From Acidobacteriota bacterium (lineage in GTDB: Bacteria > Acidobacteriota > Terriglobia > Bryobacterales > Bryobacteraceae): 40,250 nucleotides of DNA. The position numbers and the translations under genes were made by a program. Every line of letters begins with the position of its first letter. Within the stretch, counting starts at the first letter, position 1. The notes under the pieces were generated by a model. That model saw nothing but the letters and a program-made list of their open reading frames with translations. It was not told the DNA's origin and searched no databases. Location: positions 1 through 40,250 of the forward strand of contig VFZO01000023.1 in the NCBI GenBank assembly GCA_016871155.1, written 5' to 3'. Below, piece by piece: positions 26,875-34,718 of the stretch.

Positions 26875-27870
26875 TCAGTCGCCCCGGTCCCGCTCGCGGA
26901 ACAGCCGCCGCTGTGCTCTGGAAACCGCTTTCCAACGCTTCTTGTCCGCCTGTTGGGCGTTCGCGTCCGCTTGCCTCGCATTGTGCCGGGCTTCGCGGGT
27001 TAGCTTTCGATAGCTTGCCCACCGTTCCTCGCCGATGGTTCCGTCGGCGAGGGCGCGCTGGACCGCGCAGCCGGGCTCGCTTATGTGTTGGCAGTCGGAG
27101 AAGCGGCACGCGGCGGCGAGTCCGGTGATCTCCGGGAAGCCGCGTTCCAGCGCTTCTCCGCCGGCAAGCAGGCCCAGTTGGCGCATGCCCGGCGTATCCA
27201 TCAACCATGCGCCGCCGGGCAGTTGGATCAACATGCGAGCGGTGGTTGTGTGCCGCCCGCGCGAATCGCTGGCGCGGACTTCGCGTGTAAGCAGGTCCCC
27301 CGCGCCGAGGGCATTGGCGATGGTCGACTTGCCGGCGCCAGAGGAGCCGAGCAGCGCGGCGGTGACGCCGGGCCGCAGCCAGGGCCGGAGCGGTTCAGCG
27401 GACTCGCGAGCCGAGACTACGAGCAGGTCCGCGTCCGCGGCTGCCTCTCGCGCCTGTTCCAGCGAGAGAGCGAGGTCCGCGCACACGTCGCTCTTGTTCA
27501 AGACCACCACGGGCCGGGCTCCACTTTCGAAGGCCAGCACGAGGTAGCGCTCGAGACGGCGCGGCGAGAAATCGCCATCCAGGCCGCACACGACAAAGAC
27601 TACATCCACGTTGGCGGCCACGCATTGGCCGGCGGCGGTCCGCCCGGGCGCCTTGCGCACGAAAGCCGTTTGTCTTGGTTCTACTGTTTCGATTAAGCCG
27701 AAGCCACCGGCGTGCCGCAGGTAGACCCAATCGCCCACGACGGGCAAGTCCTGAAAGGCCCGTAACGCCCCGGCGGGATGGGCTGGAAACTCGACGCAGT
27801 CGAGGATCACTCGATACTCTTCCTGGGCCCCGAATGACACACGGGCCCGCACCAGATCTGGTTGGTTCAT
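26875..27870 (-). CDS. rsgA: Ribosome small-subunit-dependent GTPase A
   Basis: 331 residues, typical size. An N-terminal OB-fold domain (G-D-W-V-Y at 46-50) precedes a circularly permuted GTPase: G4 N-K-S-D (125-128), G1 G-S-S-G-A-G-K-S-T (175-183), switch S-R-G-R-H-T-T-T, G3 D-T-P-G-M (225-229). A zinc site follows with Cys255, Cys260, His262 and Cys268 (C-R-F-S-D-C-Q-H..C). The C-terminal helix is rich in Arg, Lys and Gln, fitting 16S rRNA contact. RsgA helps late maturation of the 30S subunit and dissociates upon GTP hydrolysis. AGGAAG lies 10 nt before the ATG. It converges with the sugar dehydrogenase gene and stands alone. Confidence 0.95.
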   Translation of the reverse strand: MNQPDLVRARVSFGAQEEYRVILDCVEFPAHPAGALRAFQDLPVVGDWVYLRHAGGFGLIETVEPRQTAFVRKAPGRTAAGQCVAANVDVVFVVCGLDGDFSPRRLERYLVLAFESGARPVVVLNKSDVCADLALSLEQAREAAADADLLVVSARESAEPLRPWLRPGVTAALLGSSGAGKSTIANALGAGDLLTREVRASDSRGRHTTTARMLIQLPGGAWLMDTPGMRQLGLLAGGEALERGFPEITGLAAACRFSDCQHISEPGCAVQRALADGTIGEERWASYRKLTREARHNARQADANAQQADKKRWKAVSRAQRRLFRERDRGD

Positions 27871-27951
27871 CGCTTGTTCGCTTCCTATTCAACCGTTTGA
27901 ATACGCGGCTACACGTCCCGCCGCCGGGGTGAGCAGGCTGCCGTATTTGAC

Positions 27952-27971
27952 GCTGTCCCTGCCGGGGCAGC
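27952..27971. terminator. Possible hairpin terminator between rsgA and the ADOP gene
   Basis: GCTGTCCC (27952-27959) pairs with GGGGCAGC (27964-27971), with one G-U wobble and a 4-nt loop. The flanking sequence on the plus strand is TTATTTA; on the minus strand, the direction of the genes here, no T-tract follows. The 200-bp spacer holds nothing else I recognise except an inverted TTCAA/TTGAA pair near 27890-27905. Confidence 0.4.
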
Positions 27972-28072
27972 TTATTTAGCGAACAATTTGAGCCAAGCCG
28001 CAGGATAGCAAAATGGAAGGCGCCGTGTTCAACGCCGCCTGGGCCTTGTGTCTGGGCTGCGAGGGTCCTGCC

Positions 28073-30793
28073 TTATTCGTGCCGCAGCGCGACGAGCGGA
28101 TCGATTTTCGAAGCGCGCCTTGCCGGCAGATAGCCGGCAAGAATCCCGGCGCCGGCAAGGATGACGCCGGCGAGCGCGAGGATCGCCGGGTCGTTGGGCT
28201 TGGTTTCAAATAGGAGCGACTCCACGAGTTGCGAAGCGGCCAACGCGGCTGGGACGCTGATCGCGATTCCGATCAACACGAGAACCAGAACCCTTCGCAG
28301 GACCATCCAGACAACCGCGCCACGCCGCGCCCCCAGGGCCATTCTGATGCCGATTTCATTGATCCGGCGCGCGACCGCGCAGGACATCGTTCCGTAGAGA
28401 CCAATACACGAAATGAGCAGCGCCAGCGCGGCGAAACCCGTGCAGAGTTTGGCGAAGGCGACCTCCTGGCCGATGGTGCGGTCGATCTCGGCGGCTTGCG
28501 AAACGATGTTGGTGACGGGAATCCGCGAGTCCGCTTCCTTGACGATGTCGCGAATGTTACTCGCATGGCGCAGCGGGTCGCCCGCCGTCCGCAGCGCGTA
28601 CGTCATTCCCCGCAGCGAAACCTGGCTGGCGGCGATAAACACAGTCATCGGGTTCTCGCCCTTCAGGCTGCCGTACCGCAGGTTCGCTGAGACGCCGACG
28701 ATCTCGAGTTCGCGCTTCTCCTTTAGAAACGCGATGCGGTGGCCGATTGGATTCCGGCCATCGAAATATGTGCGGGCCAAACGCTCGCTGATGACGGCAA
28801 CGGGCGCGGAGCCAGGCTGGTCGCGGTCGTCGATTTCGCGTCCGTACAGCATTGGAATCCGCATAGTCGAGTGGAAGTTCGCTCCGGTGACCAGCACGCG
28901 CGTGCCCTCGACGGTTGTTTCGCCGACCTTCATCGCGCCTCTGGCGTGGCCGGCGCGGATGAGCGACGACTGCGAGAGCGTGGCGCCAGATACTCCCGGA
29001 ATTGCTTCAAAGCGCCGGCGCAGACCGGAATAGAAGTTGACGATTTCCGGGTCGCGATGGCCGGCCTTGCGCGCGTCCACGGAGAACAGGAGAATGTTCT
29101 CGCGCGCATAGCCCAGCTGCACGGAGTGCAGATTGTTGAGTGTCCGCACGAAGAGACCCGCGGCAACCAGCACGATGAGGGAGAGCGCAAGTTGCGCCAC
29201 TACGAGAGCCTGCTGAGTCCAACCGCGCGGCTCGCCGGCGCGGCCGTTCTTCAGCGCGGGCATCACATCCGGGCGCGTCGCCTGCAGCGCCGGCGCCAAT
29301 CCGAACAGGAGGCCGCAGAGCATGGTGAGCGCCGCGGTGGCGGCCAACACGAACCAGTTGAGTCCGGCGCCGAGCGTGAAGTTCTCCCGGCCGTTCGTGA
29401 GTAACACCGTCAGCCATTGCGTACCCCAATGGGCGAGTACGACTCCGAGAATTCCGCCGAGAGAGGCGAGCAAGAGACTCTCGGTGATCAACTGCCGCAC
29501 GACGCGCCACCGGCTGGCCCCCAGGCTGAGGCGAACCGAGATTTCGCGGCGGCGCGCGGAGGCCCTTGCCAACAGCAGATTGGCGATGTTCGCGCAGGCT
29601 ATTGTCAGGATCAGTCCCACCATCGCCAGAAGCACGTACAGCGGCTTGGAGTAGTCGCGGCGCAAGCTGTTGAGGCCTCCTGCGCCTGGCGTCAGCAGCA
29701 GTTCGGGAAGTTTGGCGCGCTCCCCATCGGTAGTAGCCGTGGTAGAGACCCACTGACGGAAGCGAGGAGCCATCGCGGATTGCGCTTGTTCAAGCGTTAC
29801 GCCGGGACGCAGGCGGCCCATCAACTCGATCCAGTAGAAGTTGCCATTGCCATACATGGAGGCCGCTCCGGAACCGTCTAGAAGCAGATTCGCGCGCAGA
29901 GGAAGATACACGCCCGGTTCCCAGGCCGGATCGACTCCGCGAAATTCCGGCGGCGCGACACCAACGACGGTGAAGGGAACATTGTCGACAAGAATCGGCT
30001 GGCCGACCGCTTTCGCAGGCCCTCCAAAGCGGTTCTGGCTCGTGGCGAAACTCACGACGGCGACCGGGGGCGCGCCGGGTTTGTCGTCTTCGGGTCCGAT
30101 GAGACGGCCGGCGGCGGGCCGCACGGCCAAGGCACGGAAGTACTCCCCCGTAACGTACTCGCCGCCGGCGCTGGAGGCCGCGCCGCCGATGGAGAGAGTT
30201 CGATCGCCGGCCCTGAAGTGTCCGAATAAAACCGAGAGAGACCCGTTCTCCTCGCGAAGCGTTTCGAACGCGCCGTAGGGGAACATCCCGCTGACATACG
30301 ATCCGTGACCGCCTTTCCAAGCGAAGCCGGATACGGATTGCATCACGTGGACCCAGTCCTTGCCGCCATCCCGCGGCGGCCGGCTGTGCCAGTTGAGAAC
30401 CACGAGCGACTCCGCACCGGCAACGGGCAGAGATCGCAAGAGAATCGACTCCATCAAGCTATAGATCGCGGAGTTCGCGCCGATGCCGAGGGCCAGCGTG
30501 AGGACGGCGACGGCGGCGAATCCCGGGTTCCGGCGAAGCCCCCGCCAGGCGTAGCGGATATCCTGGATCGCAGTTTCGAGGACAGCCTCGACGCGGGAGT
30601 CCCGGACCGCTTCGACGACACGCGCGGGAGACCCGAATTCGGCGCGCGTCTCGCGGCGAGCCTCGCCGGGAGTGAGGCCCGCTTCGATGCGCCGGGCTTG
30701 CATGCCGTCGTAGAAGGACGCGATCTCCTCCTCGAGATCGGCGTCGGCGCGGCCGCGGTTGCGGAGGCGTTGGAAGATCCGTTTCAGGTTCAT
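28073..30793 (-). CDS. Acidobacterial-type duplicated orphan ABC permease (ADOP, FtsX/MacB family)
   Basis: 906 residues. The N-terminal 65 residues are a charged helical module (D-L-E-E-E-I-A-S-F-Y with G-L-T-P-G-E-A-R-R), followed by I-R-Y-A-W-R-G-L-R-R-N-P-G-F-A (79-93) and the first membrane helix, the signature of ADOP proteins. Two MacB_PCD/FtsX halves follow, each with three further helices; the FtsX signatures are R-R-E-I-S-V-R-L-S-L-G-A in the first and I-N-E-I-G-I-R-M-A-L-G-A in the second. The C-terminus L-P-A-R-R-A-S-K-I-D-P-L-V-A-L-R-H-E matches the family. It has no ATPase partner, hence orphan. Function is unknown; multiple copies are typical of Acidobacteria. ATG overlaps the padR stop by four bases, forming an operon under PadR control. 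Confidence 0.95.
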   Translation of the reverse strand: MNLKRIFQRLRNRGRADADLEEEIASFYDGMQARRIEAGLTPGEARRETRAEFGSPARVVEAVRDSRVEAVLETAIQDIRYAWRGLRRNPGFAAVAVLTLALGIGANSAIYSLMESILLRSLPVAGAESLVVLNWHSRPPRDGGKDWVHVMQSVSGFAWKGGHGSYVSGMFPYGAFETLREENGSLSVLFGHFRAGDRTLSIGGAASSAGGEYVTGEYFRALAVRPAAGRLIGPEDDKPGAPPVAVVSFATSQNRFGGPAKAVGQPILVDNVPFTVVGVAPPEFRGVDPAWEPGVYLPLRANLLLDGSGAASMYGNGNFYWIELMGRLRPGVTLEQAQSAMAPRFRQWVSTTATTDGERAKLPELLLTPGAGGLNSLRRDYSKPLYVLLAMVGLILTIACANIANLLLARASARRREISVRLSLGASRWRVVRQLITESLLLASLGGILGVVLAHWGTQWLTVLLTNGRENFTLGAGLNWFVLAATAALTMLCGLLFGLAPALQATRPDVMPALKNGRAGEPRGWTQQALVVAQLALSLIVLVAAGLFVRTLNNLHSVQLGYARENILLFSVDARKAGHRDPEIVNFYSGLRRRFEAIPGVSGATLSQSSLIRAGHARGAMKVGETTVEGTRVLVTGANFHSTMRIPMLYGREIDDRDQPGSAPVAVISERLARTYFDGRNPIGHRIAFLKEKRELEIVGVSANLRYGSLKGENPMTVFIAASQVSLRGMTYALRTAGDPLRHASNIRDIVKEADSRIPVTNIVSQAAEIDRTIGQEVAFAKLCTGFAALALLISCIGLYGTMSCAVARRINEIGIRMALGARRGAVVWMVLRRVLVLVLIGIAISVPAALAASQLVESLLFETKPNDPAILALAGVILAGAGILAGYLPARRASKIDPLVALRHE

Positions 30794-31122
30794 GATTCCT
30801 CGGCGAGCACTTGATTGACGGCGATCGAGACGCGATTCCAGTTGCGCTTCTCCTCAATGAGGCGCTTGCGGCCGGCGGGAGTGATGGAATAGAACTTCGC
30901 GCGGCGGCCTGTCGCGAGTTCGCTCCACTCTCCTTCGATCCAACCGCGGTCGGCGAGCCGGTGCAGCGCCGGGAACAGCGATCCGGGGCCGATGACGAAG
31001 ACGCCTTTTGTGGCTTGCGCGACACGGTCAGCGATGCCGACGCCGTGGAGAGGCTGCAGTTCAAGAGTTCGCAGGATGAGAAGGTCGAGCGTGCCCTGGA
31101 GTAGTTCGGTCTGCTTGCCCAT
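30790..31122 (-). CDS. PadR-family transcriptional regulator
   Basis: 110 residues. ATG 31122 begins M-G-K-Q-T-E-L-L-Q-G-T-L-D-L-L-I-L-R-T-L, the standard start of acidobacterial PadR proteins; the frame upstream is open by chance. The winged helix shows L-H-G-V-G-I-A-D-R-V and G-S-L-F-P-A-L-H-R-L-A-D-R-G-W-I, then R-R-A-K-F-Y-S-I-T-P-A-G-R-K-R-L, and a C-terminal dimerisation helix W-N-R-V. Such regulators repress their own promoter and the adjacent ADOP permease gene. A perfect 20-bp palindrome inside the promoter is the probable operator. No ribosome binding site is present and the -10 ends 6 nt before the ATG, so the mRNA is likely leaderless. Confidence 0.93.
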   Translation of the reverse strand: MGKQTELLQGTLDLLILRTLELQPLHGVGIADRVAQATKGVFVIGPGSLFPALHRLADRGWIEGEWSELATGRRAKFYSITPAGRKRLIEEKRNWNRVSIAVNQVLAEES

Positions 31123-31128
31123 GCGGTT

Positions 31129-31158
31129 ATAGTATCGACATTCGATATCGAATGTCAA
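31129..31158 (-). promoter_or_regulatory. Promoter with 20-bp palindromic PadR operator in the spacer
   Basis: Minus strand: consensus -35 TTGACA (31153-31158), an 18-bp spacer, and -10 TACTAT (31129-31134). The perfect palindrome GACATTCGAT/ATCGAATGTC covers 31137-31156, so a bound dimer would block RNA polymerase. The ATG at 31122 sits where transcription should begin. Confidence 0.75.
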
Positions 31159-31159
31159 T

Positions 31160-31655
31160 GTTATTTTCTGGACAGGCGGACTTGCTGCGTCGAACCGGGC
31201 TGGTAGTATCCCGTGCGGAGCTGCTCGAGTTTTTCTGGCGGGAACGTTACGTGGGGCCGACGATCGAGGCCGTCGTGGCCGGCGATTCGTTTGAACTGTG
31301 CCTCGACATAATCGGCATGTTGGGCAGAGCGGTGAATTTAGGCCGGAAGCCGAACTGCGCGTTCGTGGTAGTTGACCATCCACACCGGCGGTGTTGTGCG
31401 TTCGCGGATGGGCCGTGCCGGATGCCGGACGCGCCAAAGAGGTCTTGCCCGTGAGCGCTGCCTCGTTTGGTTTTTGGATTGTAAGTGTGCATCAAATTGA
31501 AGACTAGCTGGTCGGCTACGAACGAGAGAGTGGGAAGCACAACGCTGGTTCGGACGTCTGCCGATGCATTTACTGGGAACGTCCAAGCGAGTCAGCGTTG
31601 TTAAGCCCCTCCAAGAGGCGGTGTCGATAGCGGAGTCTGGCGCCCGCATTCAATG
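31160..31655. other. Stretch of about 500 bp with no supported gene
   Basis: Open frames on both strands (for example 31152-31454 plus and 31247-31540 minus) overlap each other, lack ribosome binding sites and resemble no family. The stretch separates the divergent padR promoter from the toxin-antitoxin promoter and may be decayed sequence. Confidence 0.4.
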
Positions 31656-31671
31656 GCGTCATTGTGTTATG

Positions 31672-31685
31672 ATTGTGTACACAAT
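31672..31685 (+). promoter_or_regulatory. 14-bp palindromic operator of the toxin-antitoxin pair
   Basis: ATTGTGTACACAAT is a perfect palindrome ending 12 nt before the antitoxin ATG. A further half-site ATTGTGT lies at 31661-31667, 11 bp upstream. TA pairs of this type usually repress themselves through such sites. Confidence 0.6.
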
Positions 31686-31697
31686 AGAGGCGCAGCC

Positions 31698-31967
31698 ATG
31701 CAGACAACCAAAGTCGGAATTCGGGAGTTTCGGGAGAATCTGGCGGACTATCTGGAGTCGAAAACGCCTGTTGCGATTACGCGCCACGGTTCAACGATCG
31801 GGATCTATGTCCCCACCAAGCCAAAGCCCAGCCAAGCTGACCTGGAAGCACTGCGTGTGGCAGGTGAGCGAATGCAAGAGTTGATTGCAGCAGCGGGGAC
31901 CAGCGAAGACGAAATCGCGGCTGGCTTCAAAAAAGCCCGGCGCGAGCGGCGATCGCGTAAAGTTTAG
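31698..31967 (+). CDS. Antitoxin, Phd/YefM family
   Basis: 89 residues. ATG 31698 has AGAGG at 31686-31690. The N-terminal DNA-binding fold reads T-K-V-G-I-R-E-F-R-E-N-L-A-D-Y-L-E-S-K-T, then V-A-I-T-R-H-G-S-T-I-G-I-Y-V-P, the usual Phd/YefM pattern. The C-terminal half (about 45-89) is a long helix and a basic tail (K-K-A-R-R-E-R-R-S-R-K) that should wrap and neutralise the toxin. It ends 2 bp before the PIN toxin gene. The palindrome at 31672-31685 points to autoregulation. Confidence 0.88.
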   Translation: MQTTKVGIREFRENLADYLESKTPVAITRHGSTIGIYVPTKPKPSQADLEALRVAGERMQELIAAAGTSEDEIAAGFKKARRERRSRKV

Positions 31968-31969
31968 CG

Positions 31970-32398
31970 ATGCTGGTGCTCGACGCGAATATTCTCATTC
32001 GCGCGGTGCTGGGATCGCGAGTGCTGGGCTTGCTGCGACAATACGCCGGTCCGGTCGAGTTCCTGGCTCCCGATGTGGCGTTTCAGGAAGCGCGCGAGCA
32101 TCTGCCCGGTGTCCTGGAGACGCGGAAGATCCCCGTTGCTCCAGCGATGGCGACGCTCGATCTGCTGATCGGATTGGTTCAAACGGTTGAAGCGGAGACC
32201 TACGCCACTTTCGAAAGCGTAGCCCGCGAACGAATCGACAGACGAGATAAGGACGATTGGCCGGTCCTGGCCGCGGCCCTGGCGCTCGGTTGTCCCATCT
32301 GGACCGAAGACACAGACTTCTTCGGCTGCGGCGTGGCAACCTGGACGACAGACCGCGTGGAACTGTACCTGGCAAAGACTGCGGGGCGAGAAGTCTGA
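31970..32398 (+). CDS. PIN-domain toxin (VapC-like ribonuclease)
   Basis: 142 residues. ATG 31970 lies 2 bp after the antitoxin stop. The PIN acidic residues are in place: Asp5 (V-L-D-A-N), Glu40 (F-Q-E-A-R), Asp95 or Asp96 (R-D-K-D-D-W-P-V-L-A-A-A-L) and Asp114/Asp116 (W-T-E-D-T-D-F-F-G). These coordinate Mg2+/Mn2+ for RNA cleavage, commonly of tRNA or rRNA in VapC toxins. Pairing of a PIN toxin with a Phd/YefM-type antitoxin instead of a VapB is a common mix-and-match. The protein seems complete and active. Role: stress or maintenance module; the RNA target is unknown. Confidence 0.88.
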   Translation: MLVLDANILIRAVLGSRVLGLLRQYAGPVEFLAPDVAFQEAREHLPGVLETRKIPVAPAMATLDLLIGLVQTVEAETYATFESVARERIDRRDKDDWPVLAAALALGCPIWTEDTDFFGCGVATWTTDRVELYLAKTAGREV

Positions 32399-32520
32399 CG
32401 GACGAGAGATTCTGTTCGCACGCGCTCGAAGTGCTACAACGTGAAATAGGGCCAGACGGGTTGGCGCAATTCTTGCGCCTAACGCGCTCCAACCTGGCGA
32501 CTATTGTCGCGGCCGTTAAC
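32398..32520 (+). pseudogene. Short fragment resembling a small helical protein, no start codon
   Basis: Directly after the PIN toxin, the frame reads D-E-R-F-C-S-H-A-L-E-V-L-Q-R-E-I-G-P-D-G-L and then A-Q-F-L-R-L-T-R-S. This resembles the pattern L-x-x-L-x-R-E-L-G-P-x-G-x-x-R-F-L of short bacterial proteins of unknown function, but it has no start codon of its own and degenerates after about 40 codons. The sequence from 32521 to 32795 holds nothing recognisable. Confidence 0.25.
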
Positions 32521-32795
32521 AGCGGCAGAAGAACTTCTCGCGCGACGCCGTCCCCCAGTCGATTGCGGCTTCGCGAAACCGCGAAAAATGAGAGGAACGA
32601 GCCGTCCATCGAGCGCCTGGCGTGTACGTCAAACTCGCCCCGCGACCGCTAGTGGTCCGCACGGAGTGCGCATGGAAGCGTGGACCTCCTGGCCGGCTGA
32701 AGCGGCAATCAATCTCCTCATCCGTGGGCAATCCTCGAACAGGCGCAAGAAGATCGCAGAGACTGTCTGCTTGAAGTGCCGATCCTGCCGTCCGC

Positions 32796-33197
32796 CTACC
32801 GCGGTTCGTCGCAGTTCACCATCCACTTGACGCCGTACTTGTCCGTCACGATGCCAAAGGCCGCGGCCCAGAACGTCTTCTGGAGCGGCATGTTGACCGT
32901 GCCTCCGCCGGCCAGTTTGTCGAAGATGTCCTTCGCCCGCTCTACATCGTTGAGTCCGATGGCCAGGCTGATGTTGGAACCGGCAGGCTCGGCGCCAGGG
33001 CTGTCGCACATCATGATCTTCGAGCCGCAGGCCTCAATGGTGCAGTGCATGATGTTGGCGGCCGGGCCCATTTCCGCCATGGGCGATTCGCCGTAAGTCT
33101 GCAGGAAGAGCACCGTGGCGCCGATGGTCTCTTTGTAGAAGTCCACCGCCTGCCGGCAGGTTCCTTGGAACGCGATGTAGGGTGTGATTGCGAGCAT
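32796..33197 (-). CDS. VOC family protein, PhnB/glyoxalase-like
   Basis: 133 residues. ATG 33197 is chosen because AAGGAG lies 7 nt before it on the minus strand; the frame also holds Met codons at 33215 and 33212. The sequence fits the PhnB-like VOC fold: I-T-P-Y-I-A-F-Q-G-T-C-R-Q-A-V-D-F-Y-K at the start, I-M-H-C-T-I-E-A-C-G in the middle, and F-W-A-A-A-F-G-I-V-T-D-K-Y-G-V-K-W at the end. These small metal-binding or metal-free proteins include glyoxalases and resistance proteins; the specific activity is unknown. It is divergent from tgt. Confidence 0.9.
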   Translation of the reverse strand: MLAITPYIAFQGTCRQAVDFYKETIGATVLFLQTYGESPMAEMGPAANIMHCTIEACGSKIMMCDSPGAEPAGSNISLAIGLNDVERAKDIFDKLAGGGTVNMPLQKTFWAAAFGIVTDKYGVKWMVNCDEPR

Positions 33198-33250
33198 CGA
33201 ACGCTCCTTCATCATACGCGTGTCGTGGACAATAGAGGGAATGGATATGC

Positions 33251-34375
33251 ATGGCGTTTGAATTGCAGGCGGTGTGCCCGGCGACGGGAGCGCGTGCCGG
33301 AATTCTGCATACCGCGCACGGGGATGTTCCCACGCCGGTGTTCATGCCCGTCGGCACGCAAGGCACCGTAAAGGGTCTGACCCCGGAGCAACTGGCCAAC
33401 GATCTGGACGCGAAGATCATCCTGTCGAATACGTATCACCTGTACCTGCGGCCGGGGCACGAGTTGATTCGCGGCTTCGGCGGTTTGCACGAATACATGC
33501 AGTGGCCGCGAGCCATCCTGACCGACTCAGGCGGCTACCAGGTGTTTTCACTGTCGAAGATCCGGAAGGTGACGGAAAAAGGCGTGATTTTCCAATCGCA
33601 CCTGAACGGGGACCGCCATCTGTTTACGCCGGAATCGACGGTCGATACGCAGTTGGCGCTGGGTTCCGACGTCATGATGGTGCTGGATGAGTGCCTGGAA
33701 TATCCGGCGCCGCCGGCGCGGGAGGTCAAGCGGTCGATGGACCGCACGATTCGCTGGGCGCGCGAGGCGTTCGCCCACTACCGGACGTTCGAAACGCGCC
33801 AAATGCTGTTCCCTATCGTGCAGGGCTCCATGTATGCGGACCTGCGGCGGGCCTGTGCCGAACAACTGCTGGAGTTGGACGCGCCGGGCTACGCGATCGG
33901 CGGGCTGTCGGTTGGCGAACCGCGCGACCTGTCGCTTGCGATGGCGGAGATCACGGCTCCGCTGCTGCCGGCGGACCGGCCGCGCTATGTAATGGGCGTG
34001 GGCAAGCCGGAGGAACTAATCGAGTACGTGGCGCGCGGCGTAGACATGATGGACTGCGTGATGCCGTCGCGAAACGCCAGGAACGGGTGCCTGTTCACCA
34101 GCGAGGGGCGCGTGGTAATGAAGCACGCTAAATATAAGGACGACCGCGCGCCGCTGGACGCCAATTGCCCCTGTTACACTTGCAAAACGTTCACCCGGTC
34201 CTATTTGCGGCATCTGTTTCTGGCCGGCGAGATCCTGTTTTCGGTACTGGCTACCCTCCACAACCTCCGGTATTACCTTGACATCATGCGGCGAATCAGG
34301 CAGTCTATTTTGTTTGGCGAATTTCCAGAACTCTTGCGGCAGGTCCGCGAAGAAACGTTGAAAGAACCCGCGTGA
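33251..34375 (+). CDS. tgt: Queuine tRNA-ribosyltransferase (tRNA-guanine transglycosylase)
   Basis: 374 residues, as in E. coli (375). It exchanges guanine-34 for preQ1 in tRNAs with GUN anticodons. Asp92 (T-D-S-G-G-Y-Q-V-F-S) and Asp265 (G-V-D-M-M-D-C-V) are the catalytic acids; Cys306, Cys308, Cys311 (C-P-C-Y-T-C) and His337 bind zinc; F-P-I-V-Q-G and G-G-L-S-V-G-E bind the base. ATG 33251 has AGAGGG about 13 nt upstream, rather far; a six-codon reading frame (ATG 33241 to TGA 33261) overlaps the start. The gene leads tgt-yajC-secD-secF, a widespread arrangement in bacteria. Confidence 0.96.
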   Translation: MAFELQAVCPATGARAGILHTAHGDVPTPVFMPVGTQGTVKGLTPEQLANDLDAKIILSNTYHLYLRPGHELIRGFGGLHEYMQWPRAILTDSGGYQVFSLSKIRKVTEKGVIFQSHLNGDRHLFTPESTVDTQLALGSDVMMVLDECLEYPAPPAREVKRSMDRTIRWAREAFAHYRTFETRQMLFPIVQGSMYADLRRACAEQLLELDAPGYAIGGLSVGEPRDLSLAMAEITAPLLPADRPRYVMGVGKPEELIEYVARGVDMMDCVMPSRNARNGCLFTSEGRVVMKHAKYKDDRAPLDANCPCYTCKTFTRSYLRHLFLAGEILFSVLATLHNLRYYLDIMRRIRQSILFGEFPELLRQVREETLKEPA

Positions 34376-34692
34376 TCCCCTCCCTTTATCTACTGGCCGC
34401 TTCGATGAACAGCGTCCTCGGCTTCCTGCCGATGATTGCGATCTTCGCCATCTTCTACTTCCTGATCTTCCTGCCGATGCAGAAGCAGAAAAAGCAGACG
34501 CAGCAGATGCTGGAGAACCTGAAAAAAGGCGACGTTGTTGTGACTACGGGAGGCCTGGTGGGAACCGTGGTGGATATCCACGCCGACGACAACACGATCG
34601 TGATTCGCGTAAAGCCGGACAACGTTAAGCTACAATTGGCGAGAAACGCAGTTTCCGGTCTTCACACGTCAGCCTCCCCCGCCTCGTCGTAA
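34372..34692 (+). CDS. yajC: Preprotein translocase subunit YajC
   Basis: 106 residues from GTG 34372, which overlaps the tgt TGA by four bases; ATG 34405 would give a 95-residue product nearer the family norm. One N-terminal helix (I-A-I-F-A-I-F-Y-F-L-I-F-L-P) ends in the basic segment P-M-Q-K-Q-K-K-Q; the cytosolic part carries K-K-G-D-V-V-V-T-T-G-G-L-V-G-T-V and D-N-V-K-L-Q-L-A-R-N-A-V, the conserved YajC pattern. YajC joins SecDF at the inner membrane Sec translocon. The gene sits 26 bp before secD. Confidence 0.93.
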   Translation: MIPSLYLLAASMNSVLGFLPMIAIFAIFYFLIFLPMQKQKKQTQQMLENLKKGDVVVTTGGLVGTVVDIHADDNTIVIRVKPDNVKLQLARNAVSGLHTSASPASS

Positions 34693-34718
34693 CCGAAATA
34701 TTTTCAAGAGCAATTTTC

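Noticed and set aside
25850..27208. 452-codon minus-strand frame across the sugar dehydrogenase and rsgA
   Set aside because: It overlaps two recognisable genes and shows no motif of its own.
31152..31454. 100-codon plus-strand ORF next to the padR promoter
   Set aside because: Its ATG lies inside the palindromic operator, no ribosome binding site is present and the sequence resembles nothing known.
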